Position numbers and translations under genes: made by a program. Positions 33,957-45,285 of a stretch of 64,000 nt of DNA are shown here, one piece after another. The first letter of the stretch is position 1. The number at the start of each line of letters is the position of its first letter. Source of the DNA: Kuschelorhynchus macadamiae (lineage: Eukaryota > Arthropoda > Insecta > Coleoptera > Curculionidae); contig JAUTXW010002103.1 in assembly GCA_030620095.1 (NCBI GenBank), positions 744,001-808,000 of the forward strand. Reading direction: 5' to 3'. A model generated the notes under the pieces. That model worked only from the letters and a program-made list of their open reading frames with translations, was not told where the DNA came from and ran no database searches.

Positions 33957-34445
33957 TCCCTCGTAAAAGAGAAGTATTGTGATCGTGAAAAAATCTACCT
34001 CCGAGATTTTTTTCAAATCTTTACGATCTCGGGTCTCTAGATGCCGGAAAACATGTTTTCTGAATTCCGTTGGTCTGTCTGTCTGTTCGCGGCATAGCTA
34101 AAAATCTACTTATCAAATTGACTCCAAATTTTGGCCTAAATTTAAGAGTTATATATATGGGGGATGACCTGGTAACATTTTGGTAAAAATCCAATAAACA
34201 AAATAGTCAAATATTAAAAAAAAAATAACTAAAAAACTACATATCCAAATTACCTCAAATGTTGCACAAAAAATTAAGTATTACATAGTAATCAACTGGT
34301 AAAATTATGGTACGAATTCAAGACAGCAAAACAAAATGGCGGCCAAATTAAAATATTTGTAACCGTGAAAAAAGTTCCAGGTTTTAAATATCTTTACGTT
34401 TTAGCATCGCTAGATGCCAAAAAAAATGTTTTCTTAATTCCGTTA
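33957..34445 (+). repeat. 520-bp satellite-like repeat
   Basis: Starts CCCTCGTAAAAGAG and includes GTGAAAAAATCTACCTCCG, GGTCTGTCTGTCTGTTCGCG, GATGACCTGGTAACATTTTG and CAAAATGGCGGCC. A second GTGAAAAAA start lies 380 bp on, so one internal segment is shortened. Confidence 0.8.
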
Positions 34446-35771
34446 CGATTTTTAAATATTAATTTTATATAACTCTATAAAATGCTGATAATAACCTCAT
34501 AATCATAGAATGTTTTAATCAAATATCTTAAATGCTTCCGAAATTATACCCTCATGGACAAAAATATTGCATAATACTAAGATTTAATAGTTAGTATGTT
34601 ACAATGAAAAAGTGCATATTTTCTATAAAAAGGCAGATACAAAAGTAATTAAAACAATGAGAAGTTAAGAAAGGACTGATCAGTCTGATTTCAGCAGAAC
34701 GTGGCTAGGGTTGGAAATACTTCCTACAGTAGGCTTAGAAATCTCGGTATAAAAAACAAAATTTTACACACCCAGTATTAATCTAAAAAAAAATTTGGAC
34801 TTTCAAAAATAGGTTTTGGAGTTTCATAAAGTTACACAGGTATCTTAGGGCTTTAGCAACGACAACTATGCAAAAGTATACATGGTAGATGAAAAAGTCA
34901 TTATGAGATTTATTATTATGAATAAAATGGAACACCCTGTATATTATTGTTTCAGTAAATAGGTCTCTTCTTGCTGACTATAAATATAGCAGGTTCGATA
35001 ATATTTAAAGACAAGCGAGAACATTTACAAACATCGTGTCATAAGAGGTATTGTATTTATATTGACAATTTTATGTGTTAAAAGTAACACATTGCCTTTT
35101 ATGGTTTTGGTGTCTCAGTTGTCTTTATATACAAAAGTATCAAACTATAATAAATATTTAAAATCAGCAAGAACATACCCATTTATTTATTGAAACAAAA
35201 ACACCCTAATCTGTTTATAAAATAATAATAACTTTTTATCTACCCTGTATTCTATTTTTACATATTTTATCGATACTTGTGAAAAGCTTCGAAAAAGTCA
35301 TTCATAGAATCAAAATTTTAAAAATAATAAATTTTGAATAGTAGGCTATTTTTAAACAAAGATTCTAACGCGTGGACACAATGAAACTCCCGTAAACGTT
35401 TAACGTAAAAACCAACCTACAAAAACGAAACTTAAAAAGGAAGTTTACATCATTTGTGGTACAAATAGGGTGATAAATTTCACTTTGGAACTAAATGTAA
35501 CCGTTTATATCCTATATTTCAAAAAGTATCCAAAAAAACACCGAAAATTACACAAAGAAAAATAGTAAATGGACGAAAACGAATGACGTAATTTGCGTTG
35601 AATTCCGCGCTGAAACAGCTTTTCTTAATTACTTTTCTCCGTATTTTTAAAAATAATTAAAGTACTTTACTCTTGACTTTTTATAACATTTGGCCTATTC
35701 AAAGTATCTGGAGAACCAATAAATAGAATAAATATTTTGAAAATTTGGCTCTGGCCATAAATGAATATAAA
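34446..35771. other. AT-rich spacer with lone CCCTGTA ends
   Basis: No gene was seen. ACACCCTGTA ends at 34941 and TACCCTGTAT lies at 35241-35250. Confidence 0.4.
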
Positions 35772-36260
35772 CTTAAAACGGTGGAAACATTTGTTTTCTA
35801 AATAGAATTTCCTGTATATTATTGTATTTTAAACACTTTTCGTGTTGTTTCCTATACCTAAATTCAACCGTTTTCAGGAAAATTGCGCTTGATATTTGAC
35901 ATTTTTGACCCTTTGAAGCTTTGTAACTCTCAAACGACTTAACTTGCAATTAAATGGATTGCAAGTTTTTAGTTATCTATCTACTGACAACAATTTCTAC
36001 TTTGACAGGAAACGTAAAATTTTAACACTTTCTGTCACACCAAAAATTGGTGTGGGAAAATAGATAATTAAAAAATAAGACAGGAAAGTGAAATACATTT
36101 CGTTGCAAGTTAAGTCGTTTGGGAGTTACAAAGCTTCAACAGTTGAATTTAGGTATAGGAAACATAAAACAGAAAGTGCTTAGAATGTTCAGGAAAATAC
36201 AAAAATGCAATAATACACAGGACATTCCATTTAGAAAACGGTTGTTGCCATCGGTTTAAG
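35772..36260. repeat. Foldback element of about 490 bp
   Basis: The left end CTTAAAACGGTGGAAACATT and following text, including GTTTTCTAAATAGAATTTCC and CCTGTATATTATTG, pairs with the right end finishing at 36260 (ACGGTTGTTGCC...GGTTTAAG). The arms are roughly 200 bp and have diverged moderately. Inner blocks AACGACTTAACTTGCAA and TTGCAAGTTAAGTCGTTT also pair. No coding content; a non-autonomous element. Confidence 0.8.
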
Positions 36261-37427
36261 GTAGAAGCCGCAACACCATACAATTTAAAATATTTTAAAA
36301 ATACTTTATGTTCATTTGTGAATAACCCTGTATTGAACGCTGTATAGAATAGATTATAAAAATAAAGTTATTTCTGAGGGTTTCAAGAAAAGCCAATTTT
36401 TTTTTGAAGTTTTTTTTCGCAAACCCACAAATAAAAAAGTTTTTCCTATCCAGAAAACAATTACGAGACCACCCTGCATATTAATTAAGATATAACAGGG
36501 TATTCAATAAAAAAAAACAATATTAAATCGTCACGCTTTTCGGAAACACATTGACAATCCCTACTATAGTCACTAACTCCGTAAAACACATATATACCTA
36601 TCATACGTAAATTTACACGGTAAGAGCCTGTTAACTTTTTAACAAACGTTGGCGATTGGGATTATAAATCAAACTAAAAACCAACTTAACAACCACTTTG
36701 AAATAAATCTAAAAAATTAACGTCTTTCTTTCGTGAAATACTGCGAGATTTCATAAATCCTTTTCCCGACAAAGTGGATTAGACCGAATTCGTCTGATTC
36801 TTGTTATATACCATCATTTCCTTAAGCCTGCGTCAAAGACGAACAAATCGAAAATCCTTTTCACTTTTGTATAATTCCAAGTGTGACTCTTTTTTCGGGA
36901 ATATTCTGTGACGTGGGAAAGGGACCAATCCGTCTCGGCTGGTATCGATCGACCGGGACGACCGGTTTCGCTCTCGGGCATCTGGAATAGAACGCTAATG
37001 CCTCTGGATTTTCCAACTGCGCGGTGCTAAATGGTAGAAAAAAACGGTTCTAGCAGGACCAAAAAACAAGACTATCTTAATCCTTTTTGACATACAGGGT
37101 AAAACGAGAATGACTACAAATATTTTAAGAGGTAAAAGTACAAGTAATTTAGAGCAATAAGTCTTATATAAGTTGTCTAGTTGTCTATGTTCTTTGCAAA
37201 TTCCAATTAATCTGGCAGTCTTGCAATCTAATTAGCCATGATCGATATATGAATGATATGAATTATTCATTTGCTCATTAACGAACCGTGCGTTTGACAC
37301 AGGCCCACTTTAATTTTTAAGGTACTGTTAACTACCTCCAATAGTAGTCGTTATTGTCGGATTTTTTGGTACCTCAGTTACCTGTTATTTCATGTTTTTT
37401 ATCATAATACCTACATATTTTTAACAG
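36261..37427. other. Gene-poor spacer with one GC-richer island
   Basis: No gene was seen. A TACAGGGTAAAACG end is at 37093. The island at 36880-37030 is listed separately. Confidence 0.4.
36880..37030. promoter_or_regulatory. GC-richer unique island, possible enhancer
   Basis: It contains GTGACGTGGGAAAGGGACCA, GGTATCGATCGACCGGGACG and CGACCGGTTTCGCTCTCGG and has no repeat partner here. Its composition stands out from the AT-rich intron. Function is a guess. Confidence 0.25.
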
Positions 37428-37648
37428 GATGATACCACTGCACAAACAGCTAGGCGATTAATAGAAGTCGTAAGATGATTATTTCCGTAAAGTTGTGTCT
37501 CATTTTGGAGCAGTAAGCTAGCCGTCTAGATCTCCGGGCCTTACCCCATTCAACTTTTTTGTGGTGACGTCTTAAAAGTAAAGTTTGTTTAAATAAACCT
37601 GCAAACTGCATGAGTTAAAACAAAAAATTAGTAAAAAAATTATGTAGA
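37428..37648 (+). pseudogene. Mariner transposase C-terminal fragment
   Basis: Translates with small frame changes as DDTTAQTARRLIEVVR (second-aspartate block, normally DGATAHTAR-like), HFGAVS, SRSPGLTPFNFF (third block) and CKLHELKQKI. This differs from the other mariner-type copies in the window, so it represents another family. Confidence 0.7.
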
Positions 37649-37945
37649 ACAAGTTGGCGTCTCGCCCGCCTGCGCGGGTATATATAAATGTATTTTTCGG
37701 GGATAAAGCCTACGCGGCCAAAATTCGCCCAAAAAACATTTATATTTAGTATTTAAAAAAATCTTAATATCACTTCCGGCACGTATTCACCAATAGATTT
37801 TTTACTTATTTTTCCGTACTTAGACTCCAAAACAACGTCCAGTACGTTATTTTGTTTCTTCGAAAATCGAAAAAAATTATTACTCTCTCGCGTCGTTTAT
37901 GTGGAATGGGGGAGGGGGGGGGGGGAATTAAAAAAAAAAAGAACG
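37649..37945. other. Spacer with G-run
   Basis: No gene. A near-uninterrupted G run lies around 37908-37925, followed by an A run. Confidence 0.6.
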
Positions 37946-37953
37946 GTCTAGGG
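37946..37953. repeat. 8-bp target site duplication, left
   Basis: GTCTAGGG, identical to 42324-42331, flanks the hAT element. Confidence 0.95.
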
Positions 37954-38277
37954 CAGGGGTGCTCAAACGGTCAAGAAGAAAAAAATTTTTAGTATGTATA
38001 GGTACTTAACTAAACTACAAAAATTTATTACATAATAAAATACCACTCTGCTAGCGGCAAAAGGCGGCTTTATCAAAGGAACGCGCGGTACTTGTCAAAG
38101 AAAAGCCGCGTTTTTTATTCTTGCCGCTTTTCTAGAAATTTCGGGCGTCGCGTTTGACGGGAACATTCGAGACTTTCGTTCACGCCGATATAAATATTGC
38201 GCCTGCAGGAATTGAAGTCATTCTGAATTGCAACTTGAAGGCAATACTACGTCGATACAAAGTTTATTATTAAATAG

Positions 38278-38404
38278 TACAGGGTGTTCGCAGTTAAATG
38301 GACCCCCCCCTTAACTTTTTAATTTGACGTTTGACAAAAAAATGTCAAATATAAAAGTTTTATAATTCAATGTGAATTTTTTTAAAAACCTCTTTCCATA
38401 TGTA
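38278..38404 (+). repeat. Left half of a perfectly palindromic MITE
   Basis: 127 bases that match the reverse complement of 40134-40260 at every position read, including homopolymer runs. It starts TACAGGGTGTTCGCAGTTAA and ends CTCTTTCCATATGTA. Joined through a single central TA, the two halves would be a 252-bp perfect palindrome with TA target duplications in the hAT element. Confidence 0.9.
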
Positions 38405-38698
38405 CAGGGTGTTTCAGAAAGTCTGGGCGTGGTTCAACTTTCCTATTTTAAATACCTACCGCATTTTTTTATTGGATTTTTAAATTCTCCTAAAAATTCC
38501 AGACATATTTTATATAGCATACCCTACAGCTAAATTTAACCCATAAAAAGATATTACTGTCAGAAAATTCTCATTTACTTGTGACGCGTATTTTAAATTA
38601 TACGTGAAAAATAGCGTATGGTGGTATCATTTCATATCCTTGGAAACCAATATAGTAAATAAAAAGACAATTTGTCAAAAAACGTTAAAACTTTAAAC

Positions 38699-39828
38699 AT
38701 GGTTTAAGAAGAAGAAAAATTTGAAATTGTGTCTTTATATATTAAGAACAATAAAAACAAATATATGGCAAGACGAGAATATATAGTTCTTCATGGCGAT
38801 AGACGCGCGCCGGCTTTAAATACGTTTAAACGTATTTATGAACTATTTGGGACTTCCAAGTCTTTAAAAAGACGAAAAAGGACTGTAAATATGAACGAAG
38901 ACGAAGAATTAGATTACCTTTTATATTTTCAAGGTAGTATTTTTATCTGTTTAGCTCTAGCTTATTATTATTATTATTATCAAAATTATTTTATTCTGTC
39001 TAGAACACCCTGCTAATTCGATAAGAGATTGTGCGAAAGAGTTCCACAAAAGTGTTGGAAAAATTCAAAACATTAAAAAAATATAAGTGGCACCCATTTA
39101 AACTGACAAAAGTCCAATATTTAACAGAAGCTAACCAACGAGAACGCTTATATTTCTGCAGAAGAATGTTAGAAGAACTTGAACGGGACCCAACATTTTT
39201 TTATAAAGTATTGTGGAGCGACGAATCTAACTTTAGCACCGCAGGTGTTCCAAATAAGAAAAATTTACATCATTGGTCCACTAATAATCCCGAAAGGTTT
39301 TTTGAAATAAAGCATTCAGGTCGCCAATCTGTAAATGTATGGTGTGGCATAAAGAACAATAGAGTTCTTGGGCCTATATTTATTGGCCATTCACTTACTG
39401 GAAATGCATACTTTGATATGCTTAATAACGATATTGAGAATCTTATCGATGAATTACCATTGAATGAAGCACAAGAGGTAATTTTTCAGCAAGATGGGGC
39501 ACCACCCCACAACGTAAGGATGGTAACAACCTATTTAAATGGACAGTATGGAACGTGGATTGGAAAACATGGGACAATTAAGTGGCCTCCAAATAGTCCC
39601 GATCTAACTCCGCTAGACACATTTTTATGGGGATATTTAAAAAATTACATTTACTTGGGGGGCCTTACCAATGTTAATTTATTAAAAGAACAAATACAAA
39701 ATGGTATAGACACTATAAATATGAATCAAAATTGGTTAGTAAAAGCTTTGAATAAATTAAAAAAGGGATACCGCCTATGTGTCGAGATGAATGGAGGCCA
39801 TTTCCAGCACCTTATGGAATTCCAGTAG
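38699..39828 (+). pseudogene. Mariner-type transposase, two exons, lightly damaged
   Basis: The presumed ATG at 38699 is followed by a TAA at codon 3, where relatives have MGYSEEE. Reading on, EEEKFEIVSLYIKNN through RRKRTVNMNEDEELDYLLYFQ is the HTH exon, ending at CAAG before a GTAGTA donor (38934). A CTGTCTAG acceptor (39003) opens exon 2, HPANSIRDCAKEFHKSVGKI. A 1-base frameshift near 39071-39082 follows. The rest is open: WHPFKLTKVQYL, WSDESNFSTAG (first D), WCGIKNNRVLGPIF, QQDGAPPHN (second D), SPDLTPLDTFLWGYLK (third D). There are 40 residues between the second and third catalytic aspartates. Only two lesions separate it from an intact protein. Confidence 0.88.
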
Positions 39829-39930
39829 TTAATAATATAATAATAATTAATAATATAATATAATTAATAATTAATATAATAATAATAATAATAATATAAT
39901 AATTAATAATATAATAATAATTAGATTAGT
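39829..39930. repeat. AT-rich simple repeat (TAA/AATAAT)
   Basis: Irregular TAATAATATAATAATTAAT sequence between the transposase stop and the right TIR. Confidence 0.9.
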
Positions 39931-40133
39931 TCTGTTAATACCTGTTAATTCTTTGTTGTTTGAATAGAAAAAATCTGGCGGTAATATCTTTTTATGGGTT
40001 AAATTTAGGTGTAGGGTATGCTATATAAAATATGTCTGGAATTTTTAGGAGAATTTAAAAATCCAATAAAAAAATGGGGTAGGTATTTAAAATAGGAAAG
40101 TTGAACCACGCCCAGACTTTCTGAAACACCCTG

Positions 40134-40260
40134 TACATATGGAAAGAGGTTTTTAAAAAAATTCACATTGAATTATAAAACTTTTATATTTGACATTTTT
40201 TTGTCAAACGTCAAATTAAAAAGTTAAGGGGGGGGTCCATTTAACTGCGAACACCCTGTA
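40134..40260 (-). repeat. Right half of the palindromic MITE
   Basis: Exact inverted copy of 38278-38404; ends GAACACCCTGTA at 40260, four bases before the ATG of the hAT transposase. Confidence 0.9.
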
Positions 40261-40264
40261 CAAA

Positions 40265-41990
40265 ATGAGTGCAGCGAAGAAATCTAAAACGTATCATTTT
40301 AATAACGATTGGGAGGAAGAATTTTTGTTTTGTATGGTGAAGGATAAGGGCATTTGTCTTATTTGTCGTGCGTCAGTTCCAATACCTAAGCGTGGTTACT
40401 TAGAGAGGCATCATAAAACGGTTCATAAAAACTATGAAAAGGATTTTCCGCCAAAGAGTGAATTAAGAAAACGAAAGTACGTGATTTGATATCTTGTTTG
40501 AAAAAAGAACAAACCATGTTCACAAGACCAGCCAAACAATCAAAAGCTGCTACGATTGCGTCATTTAAAATATCTCATATATCGGCGAAACACAAGAAAC
40601 CATTCGAAGATAGATCGGTTGTGAAGGAAGCATTTATTGAAGCGGGTGAGACTTTATTTGGAGATTTTAAAAATAAAACAGAAATCATGTCTGCTATTAG
40701 AGAACTTCAGTTATCTCGTCCGACAGTCACAAGGCGTATTGAAGTCAGGACATGGCAGATCAACTAAAAAATGATATCATGGAATGTATATACTTTTCTT
40801 TACAGCTCGACGAATCCACCGATATGACAGACACTGCCCAGCTGTGTATTTTTATTCGGATGGTATTCAATGACATGTTGGCTAAGGAAGAATTTTTGAC
40901 AATCATTCCTCTGAAGGGGAAGACCCGTGGCGAAGATATATATGACATTTTTTTCAATTTTGTAAAAAACTACAAGCTACCAATATATAAATTAGTGTGC
41001 ATTACAACCGATGGAGCACCAGCAATGACTGGAAACAAAAACGGTTTTGTGGCATTGTGTCAAGCTAATGAAGATTTCCCTTAATTTTTTTCAATCCATT
41101 GCATTATACATCAACAAGTTTTGTGTTCAAAAGTTTTAAACACGGAGGAAATTATGGGCATTGCAACAAAAATTGTGAATTCCATCCGTGCATGTAGCTT
41201 GCAACGGCGGCTCTTTAAGTTGCCGTTGGAAGATAGGGAGTCAGCTGAACACACTGATTTAGTTCTTCACACGGACGTCAGGTGGTTGAGTCGCGGAAAA
41301 TTCCTAGAAAGGTTTCAAGAATTATTGCCCGAAATAACAGCTTTTCTAGACGAAAGAGGTGATGACACTCAGATGTTGAAAAACGAAAAATGGCTGATTG
41401 ATTTGGCATTTTTGACTGACATCACAATGCACTTAAACACCATTAACTTAAACGCATTCAAAAGTAAATTGCAACTTATGATAGATCAACTGAAAAGAAA
41501 GGATCTGAAACATTTTCCGTCTTTGAAAGCAAGAATTCCTCAGTTGAATTATGATACGTATGAGGCTGAATTATCAAATATTTTGAGACAATTCGAAATG
41601 CGTTTTTATGATTGTAGTAAATTGGCAAATGTAGCATCATTTATGAGTTATCCTTTTTCATGTAAAAACATTGAGGAATTAGCTACTGAAATAGCAAGTC
41701 AGTTTAATATGAACTCATGTTCTGTTGAAAATGAGTTGGTGCATATTATATCAGATATACATCTCAAAGCTACAGCATCTGATATAAATTTCTGGTGTTT
41801 TATATCTGAAGATAAATATCCGAATCTAAGGCAAATCGCCCTTCAACTGACAGCAATGTTTGGGTCAACTTACTTGTGCGAGTCTGCATTTTCTGAAATG
41901 AAGATAATTAAGTCAAAATATCGCAATCGACTAACTGACGATCAAGTATGCTGAAGACATGCAGTGCCACGCTTTAACATCCAAAGTCAC
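40265..41990 (+). pseudogene. hAT transposase, GTF2IRD2/Charlie-like, decayed
   Basis: Starts MSAAKKSKTYHFNNDWEEEF with a zinc finger (CLICRASVPIPKRGYLERHH, then TVH). A frameshift near 40480 leads to FTRPAKQSKAATIASFKISH and KTEIMSAIRELQLSRPTVTRR. A second break near 40745 leads to LQLDESTDMTDTAQLCIFIR and ITTDGAPAMTG (catalytic-core blocks). A TAA at 41082-41084 interrupts DFP-FFSIHCIIHQQ in frame. VRWLSRGKFLERFQELL and SKLQLMIDQLKRKDLKHFP follow, then the C-terminal dimerisation block CESAFSEMKIIKSKYRNRLT. About 20 residues seem deleted before FKSKLQ. Relatives gave rise to vertebrate GTF2IRD2-type genes. This copy is dead. Confidence 0.88.
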
Positions 41991-42323
41991 TCCTTAGTTA
42001 ACTTTAACAGCATATGTAACTCTTTTGTTTTGTAACAACCAATAAACTCGCAATTTTGAATAACTATGAGTTTTTTCATTGATATTGTAGGGAAGAACCT
42101 AACTAAACCTAACCCAAACCTTGACTAAAATAATGTATATTGTGCGGAAAGCTAATATCTATATATGCTACGGTACACCCTACCTAGGTAGGTAGGTAGG
42201 GTGTATGTATCGTGTATGTACGACCACCCTGCATCACACATACTTGCAGCCACTCAGAGTCGATCGTAAGTAGTCTAAAAATATTGAGGTAGATCGCCAG
42301 CAGTTCAAGTTTGAGCACCCCTG

Positions 42324-42331
42324 GTCTAGGG
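42324..42331. repeat. 8-bp target site duplication, right
   Basis: GTCTAGGG, directly after the hAT right TIR. Confidence 0.95.
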
Positions 42332-44339
42332 TAATGATCACCTCCTGAATCCGAATCTGCAATCCGTTTTTTTTATCTCGATCCGTTGAGAACCTGTCAA
42401 AATGACAGCTCTCAAATTTTGACAGGAAATGGCGAAATGTGTTTGTCAGTTTTTAACCTCCACTGGTGGTACGCAGAAATTCTTAGAGTAGAATGCAAGC
42501 AAATATAAGTTTTGTAAGAAATAGGCGCAATCTCTATACTAACGAAATTTTTAATAGTTTGGAGAGACTCAACTTTCACCACACATTACACTAACGAAAA
42601 CATTGTTCTAGTGTTGAACCCGGACATCATCAATAGTTACAAACATGGCAACAGAGAATGAAGCATTCAAAAACTGCTTGGAAGTGATTTTATCTGCTAC
42701 GCCAAGGCAAAAAGTCGATTGTGAAGATCATTTTCGTCAATAATTTCATCACCACAGTACAGTAATGTCTTCATATAACCCATAAAATAAAAATTGTATG
42801 AAATTAATTTGCTGGAATTGCGTTTCCTGTTTCTCGTAAGCATTGATACACTGACAATAAATTGTTGTATATGTGCATTTTGTCAGGCTTCACTGTAAAC
42901 AAACATAATACACTCTTGTATATATTTTTACATTAACATAAATCGACATTTATATTAACAGGAAAAGGTATAAACAAAAACAGATTTTTGTTCAATAATG
43001 GGAAGCTCTTATCTGTTTACACTAGCAGAGACGGATTATGTCTCGGATCATGTGTTCTGAAATAACAGTCAATATTTGAATATGTTTCAATTTTTTTTAG
43101 AAATTGCGGCAATTACTTCTTATAAGGAGGATTTTGTATTTTGTATAGCTACTTATATTAGTTTTTAAGATTAAAAAAACTCTTAAAGAAATATGATTTG
43201 TACTCATGTGTCGCAGCCAGTTAAAAGGTGGTTTCTCGTATCTTACTGAATGAGGACACCGAGGTACGCTGTGCCAAAGAATATTAAATCGTGGGTTGTA
43301 CTTTGGGAGGAGAAAGTAAGCAAGTAAGATGGGTTTTTAAACGGACTGCTGAGTCCTGGCTCCATTGCGTTCAGTCGCTTTTCTTTAGCAGTTTAGTAGG
43401 TTGAACCTGTCTATTGATGCATCGCCTATCCTGGTATAGTGCTTTCGTAAATTACGGTACGAGGGAGGTATTAATAAAAACAAAAAGCAGTAAATCAACT
43501 TTTAAATAAATCGTCACACATTTTAGGGTGGAGGTGGCCTTTAAAATTTAAATAAGCGCGCAAAAAGATATCATTGAAAAATCACGATCTAGAAACCCTA
43601 GTGGTTAATTTTTTGCTTTCGCAACTCTTGTTAATACGAGCGTATCTCTTTCTGGCTTAAAAATTTTTAGAATTCATGTTTTTTGACTTTCGGCGCACAG
43701 CTCGTTAACGGTATGTCTGGGAAGAAATATGCTAGTCTATAAAAATTATCAATGGCTTCCGATCGGGGCATTTTTTTTCGAAAACTTAATGATTCAAAAT
43801 TTAGGTTGCTATGTTAATCTTTCAAGGTTGCACATTTTTTGTCGGATATCTCGTTAACAGGCAATATCAGAGCACGGGATAAAAAAGGGGTAATTTTAGA
43901 GAGACTTTTTGCCGAGTCGGAACCCCATGCACCACTTTTGTCAACGTCAAAACGTCCCGATTTACCTTGACGTGACGGGAGTTCGATGGAGAATATAAAG
44001 GTGATTGAAAATTAATATATCCTGCCTTTACCAGAAATGCCAGAAAAGCGATCAAAATAAAAAAAAACTGTTTTTGCCCTTAAAATTTTCACCATATTCA
44101 CTATTTTTTTTTCAGAAAGTCACTCCTAGTTTACATGTTCCTAACGTACCCTCTAGCGGTTGAAAAACCACACTTCAGGAATTACGCTCCGGCTTATATA
44201 AGACGAGCTATTTAAAAATAATTTTTTTATGTCGTGTTTTCGACATGTTTCACGTTCGGCCCTGTGACATCTGAACTGTAAACCAAGCAAATGTAACCAA
44301 GAAACGGCTACATTTCCTCTAGAGACTCAACGTCGAGAA
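42332..44339. other. Gene-poor stretch, nothing firmly identified
   Basis: No gene recognised. On the minus strand a GAAACATGTCG box (44251-44241), with a CAGATG upstream of it, resembles the Penelope-like boxes at 21061 and 45368. Around 43210-43400 a plus-strand frame reads VSQPVKRWFLVSY and KNIKSWVVLWEEKVSKQDG; it may be an element relic but was not placed in a family. Confidence 0.4.
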
Positions 44340-44760
44340 ATTTTGGAAATGTCCTGTCAGAATTGATTCTACTGTACCGGTTTGTTTTAAATATTCATTT
44401 ATGGTATTAGGAAAAAGAAAGGATATTGAAGACTTCTATAGAAAAACCATAACTTGAGAGATGTCAAAATTAGTTCTGGTGTAACTTTTACATAAACGGT
44501 TTAAAATATCGATTTAGGGGTTTCGGCAATAGATAGGATTCTTAAAAATTTAAAAGAAAAAAACAAATGGGACAGCTGTCAAAATAATTTTAGTGTATTT
44601 TTTAATTTTTAAACATAAATTTGGGATTTTGGGTGACAGGTGTCAAAGTTAATATTTAGTTTAGGTTTTAAACGGTTTAAGGTTTCAATTTAGAGTCTCG
44701 AGAAAAGAAAGTATTTCTGGAATATATTTTTAAAATTCAACAGCTCTTATAGTGCTAAAT
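44340..44760. repeat. Very diverged tandem repeat
   Basis: TGTCA(A/G)AATT-type starts recur near 44353, 44462, 44577 and 44640, each followed by an AGTT/ATTTTAGT block and a GGTTTAAA-type block. Unit length varies from 63 to 115 bp. Confidence 0.4.
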
Positions 44761-45203
44761 CTTAAATTTTGTACTGGATCAATGGCAACATATAATGGTT
44801 CTTGGGCCTTAATTAATTTAGTTATAATTTAGATTCTACCGACTATTGCCTCCATAGTTGTTGTCCACTTGTTTAGTATAACCGTTACCTTAATTACAAT
44901 AGCGGCCAAGCAAATTATCTTTTTTTTTGGCCCGCTAGAACGGTCTTCTGGACCAGTGTGTGCGGCAGGGGATATTTTTTTCATATTCAGAGCGTGCCAA
45001 AATTGAATTAAAAGCTTGCGGGAGCGCAAATTGATTTTTTTGCGATTTTTGCATTCAAAGTTTATTTGGAATGTCGCTCGGTTAGCGACAGCGTTATATT
45101 ACAGCGACAAACCTACGAGGATTATTCAATAAACTTTTCAGTACATAATACTAATTTTGAAGGACGAAGTAAAAAAGAATAAATTGGCAAATATTTTGCT
45201 TCC

Positions 45204-45205
<2 letters not shown>

Positions 45206-45280
<75 letters not shown>
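45206..45280. repeat. (TA)n microsatellite
   Basis: About 75 bases of alternating A and T. A GAAACATGTC box (45377-45368, minus) follows within 100 bp. Confidence 0.97.

Positions 45281-45285
<5 letters not shown>

Larger units (their letters stand above)
38403..40135 (+). mobile_element. Mariner-type element inserted at the centre of the MITE
   Basis: TIRs of about 162 bp (38403-38564 and 39974-40135) start TACAGGGTGTTTCAGAAAGT and differ at only a few positions. The flanking TA at each end is the target duplication. The element carries a transposase gene with one short intron, 38699-39828. The high TIR similarity suggests recent insertion, but the gene has a stop and a frameshift. Confidence 0.9.
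37954..42323 (+). mobile_element. hAT element (Charlie/GTF2IRD2-like group), interrupted by a nested insertion
   Basis: Terminal inverted repeats are CAGGGGTGCTCAAAC at 37954-37968 and GTTTGAGCACCCCTG at 42309-42323, 15 of 15 matching. They are flanked by a perfect 8-bp target duplication GTCTAGGG, the hallmark of hAT transposition. The transposase region is 40265-41990. A 1983-bp block, 38278-40260, is a later insertion just upstream of the transposase ATG. Without it the element would be about 2.4 kb. Confidence 0.95.

Noticed and set aside
38278..40260. A single mariner element with 290-bp TIRs
   Set aside because: The TIR contains a second TACAGGGTG start flanked by TA, and the outer arms join to a perfect palindrome; nested insertion explains this better, though the alternative is noted in the findings.
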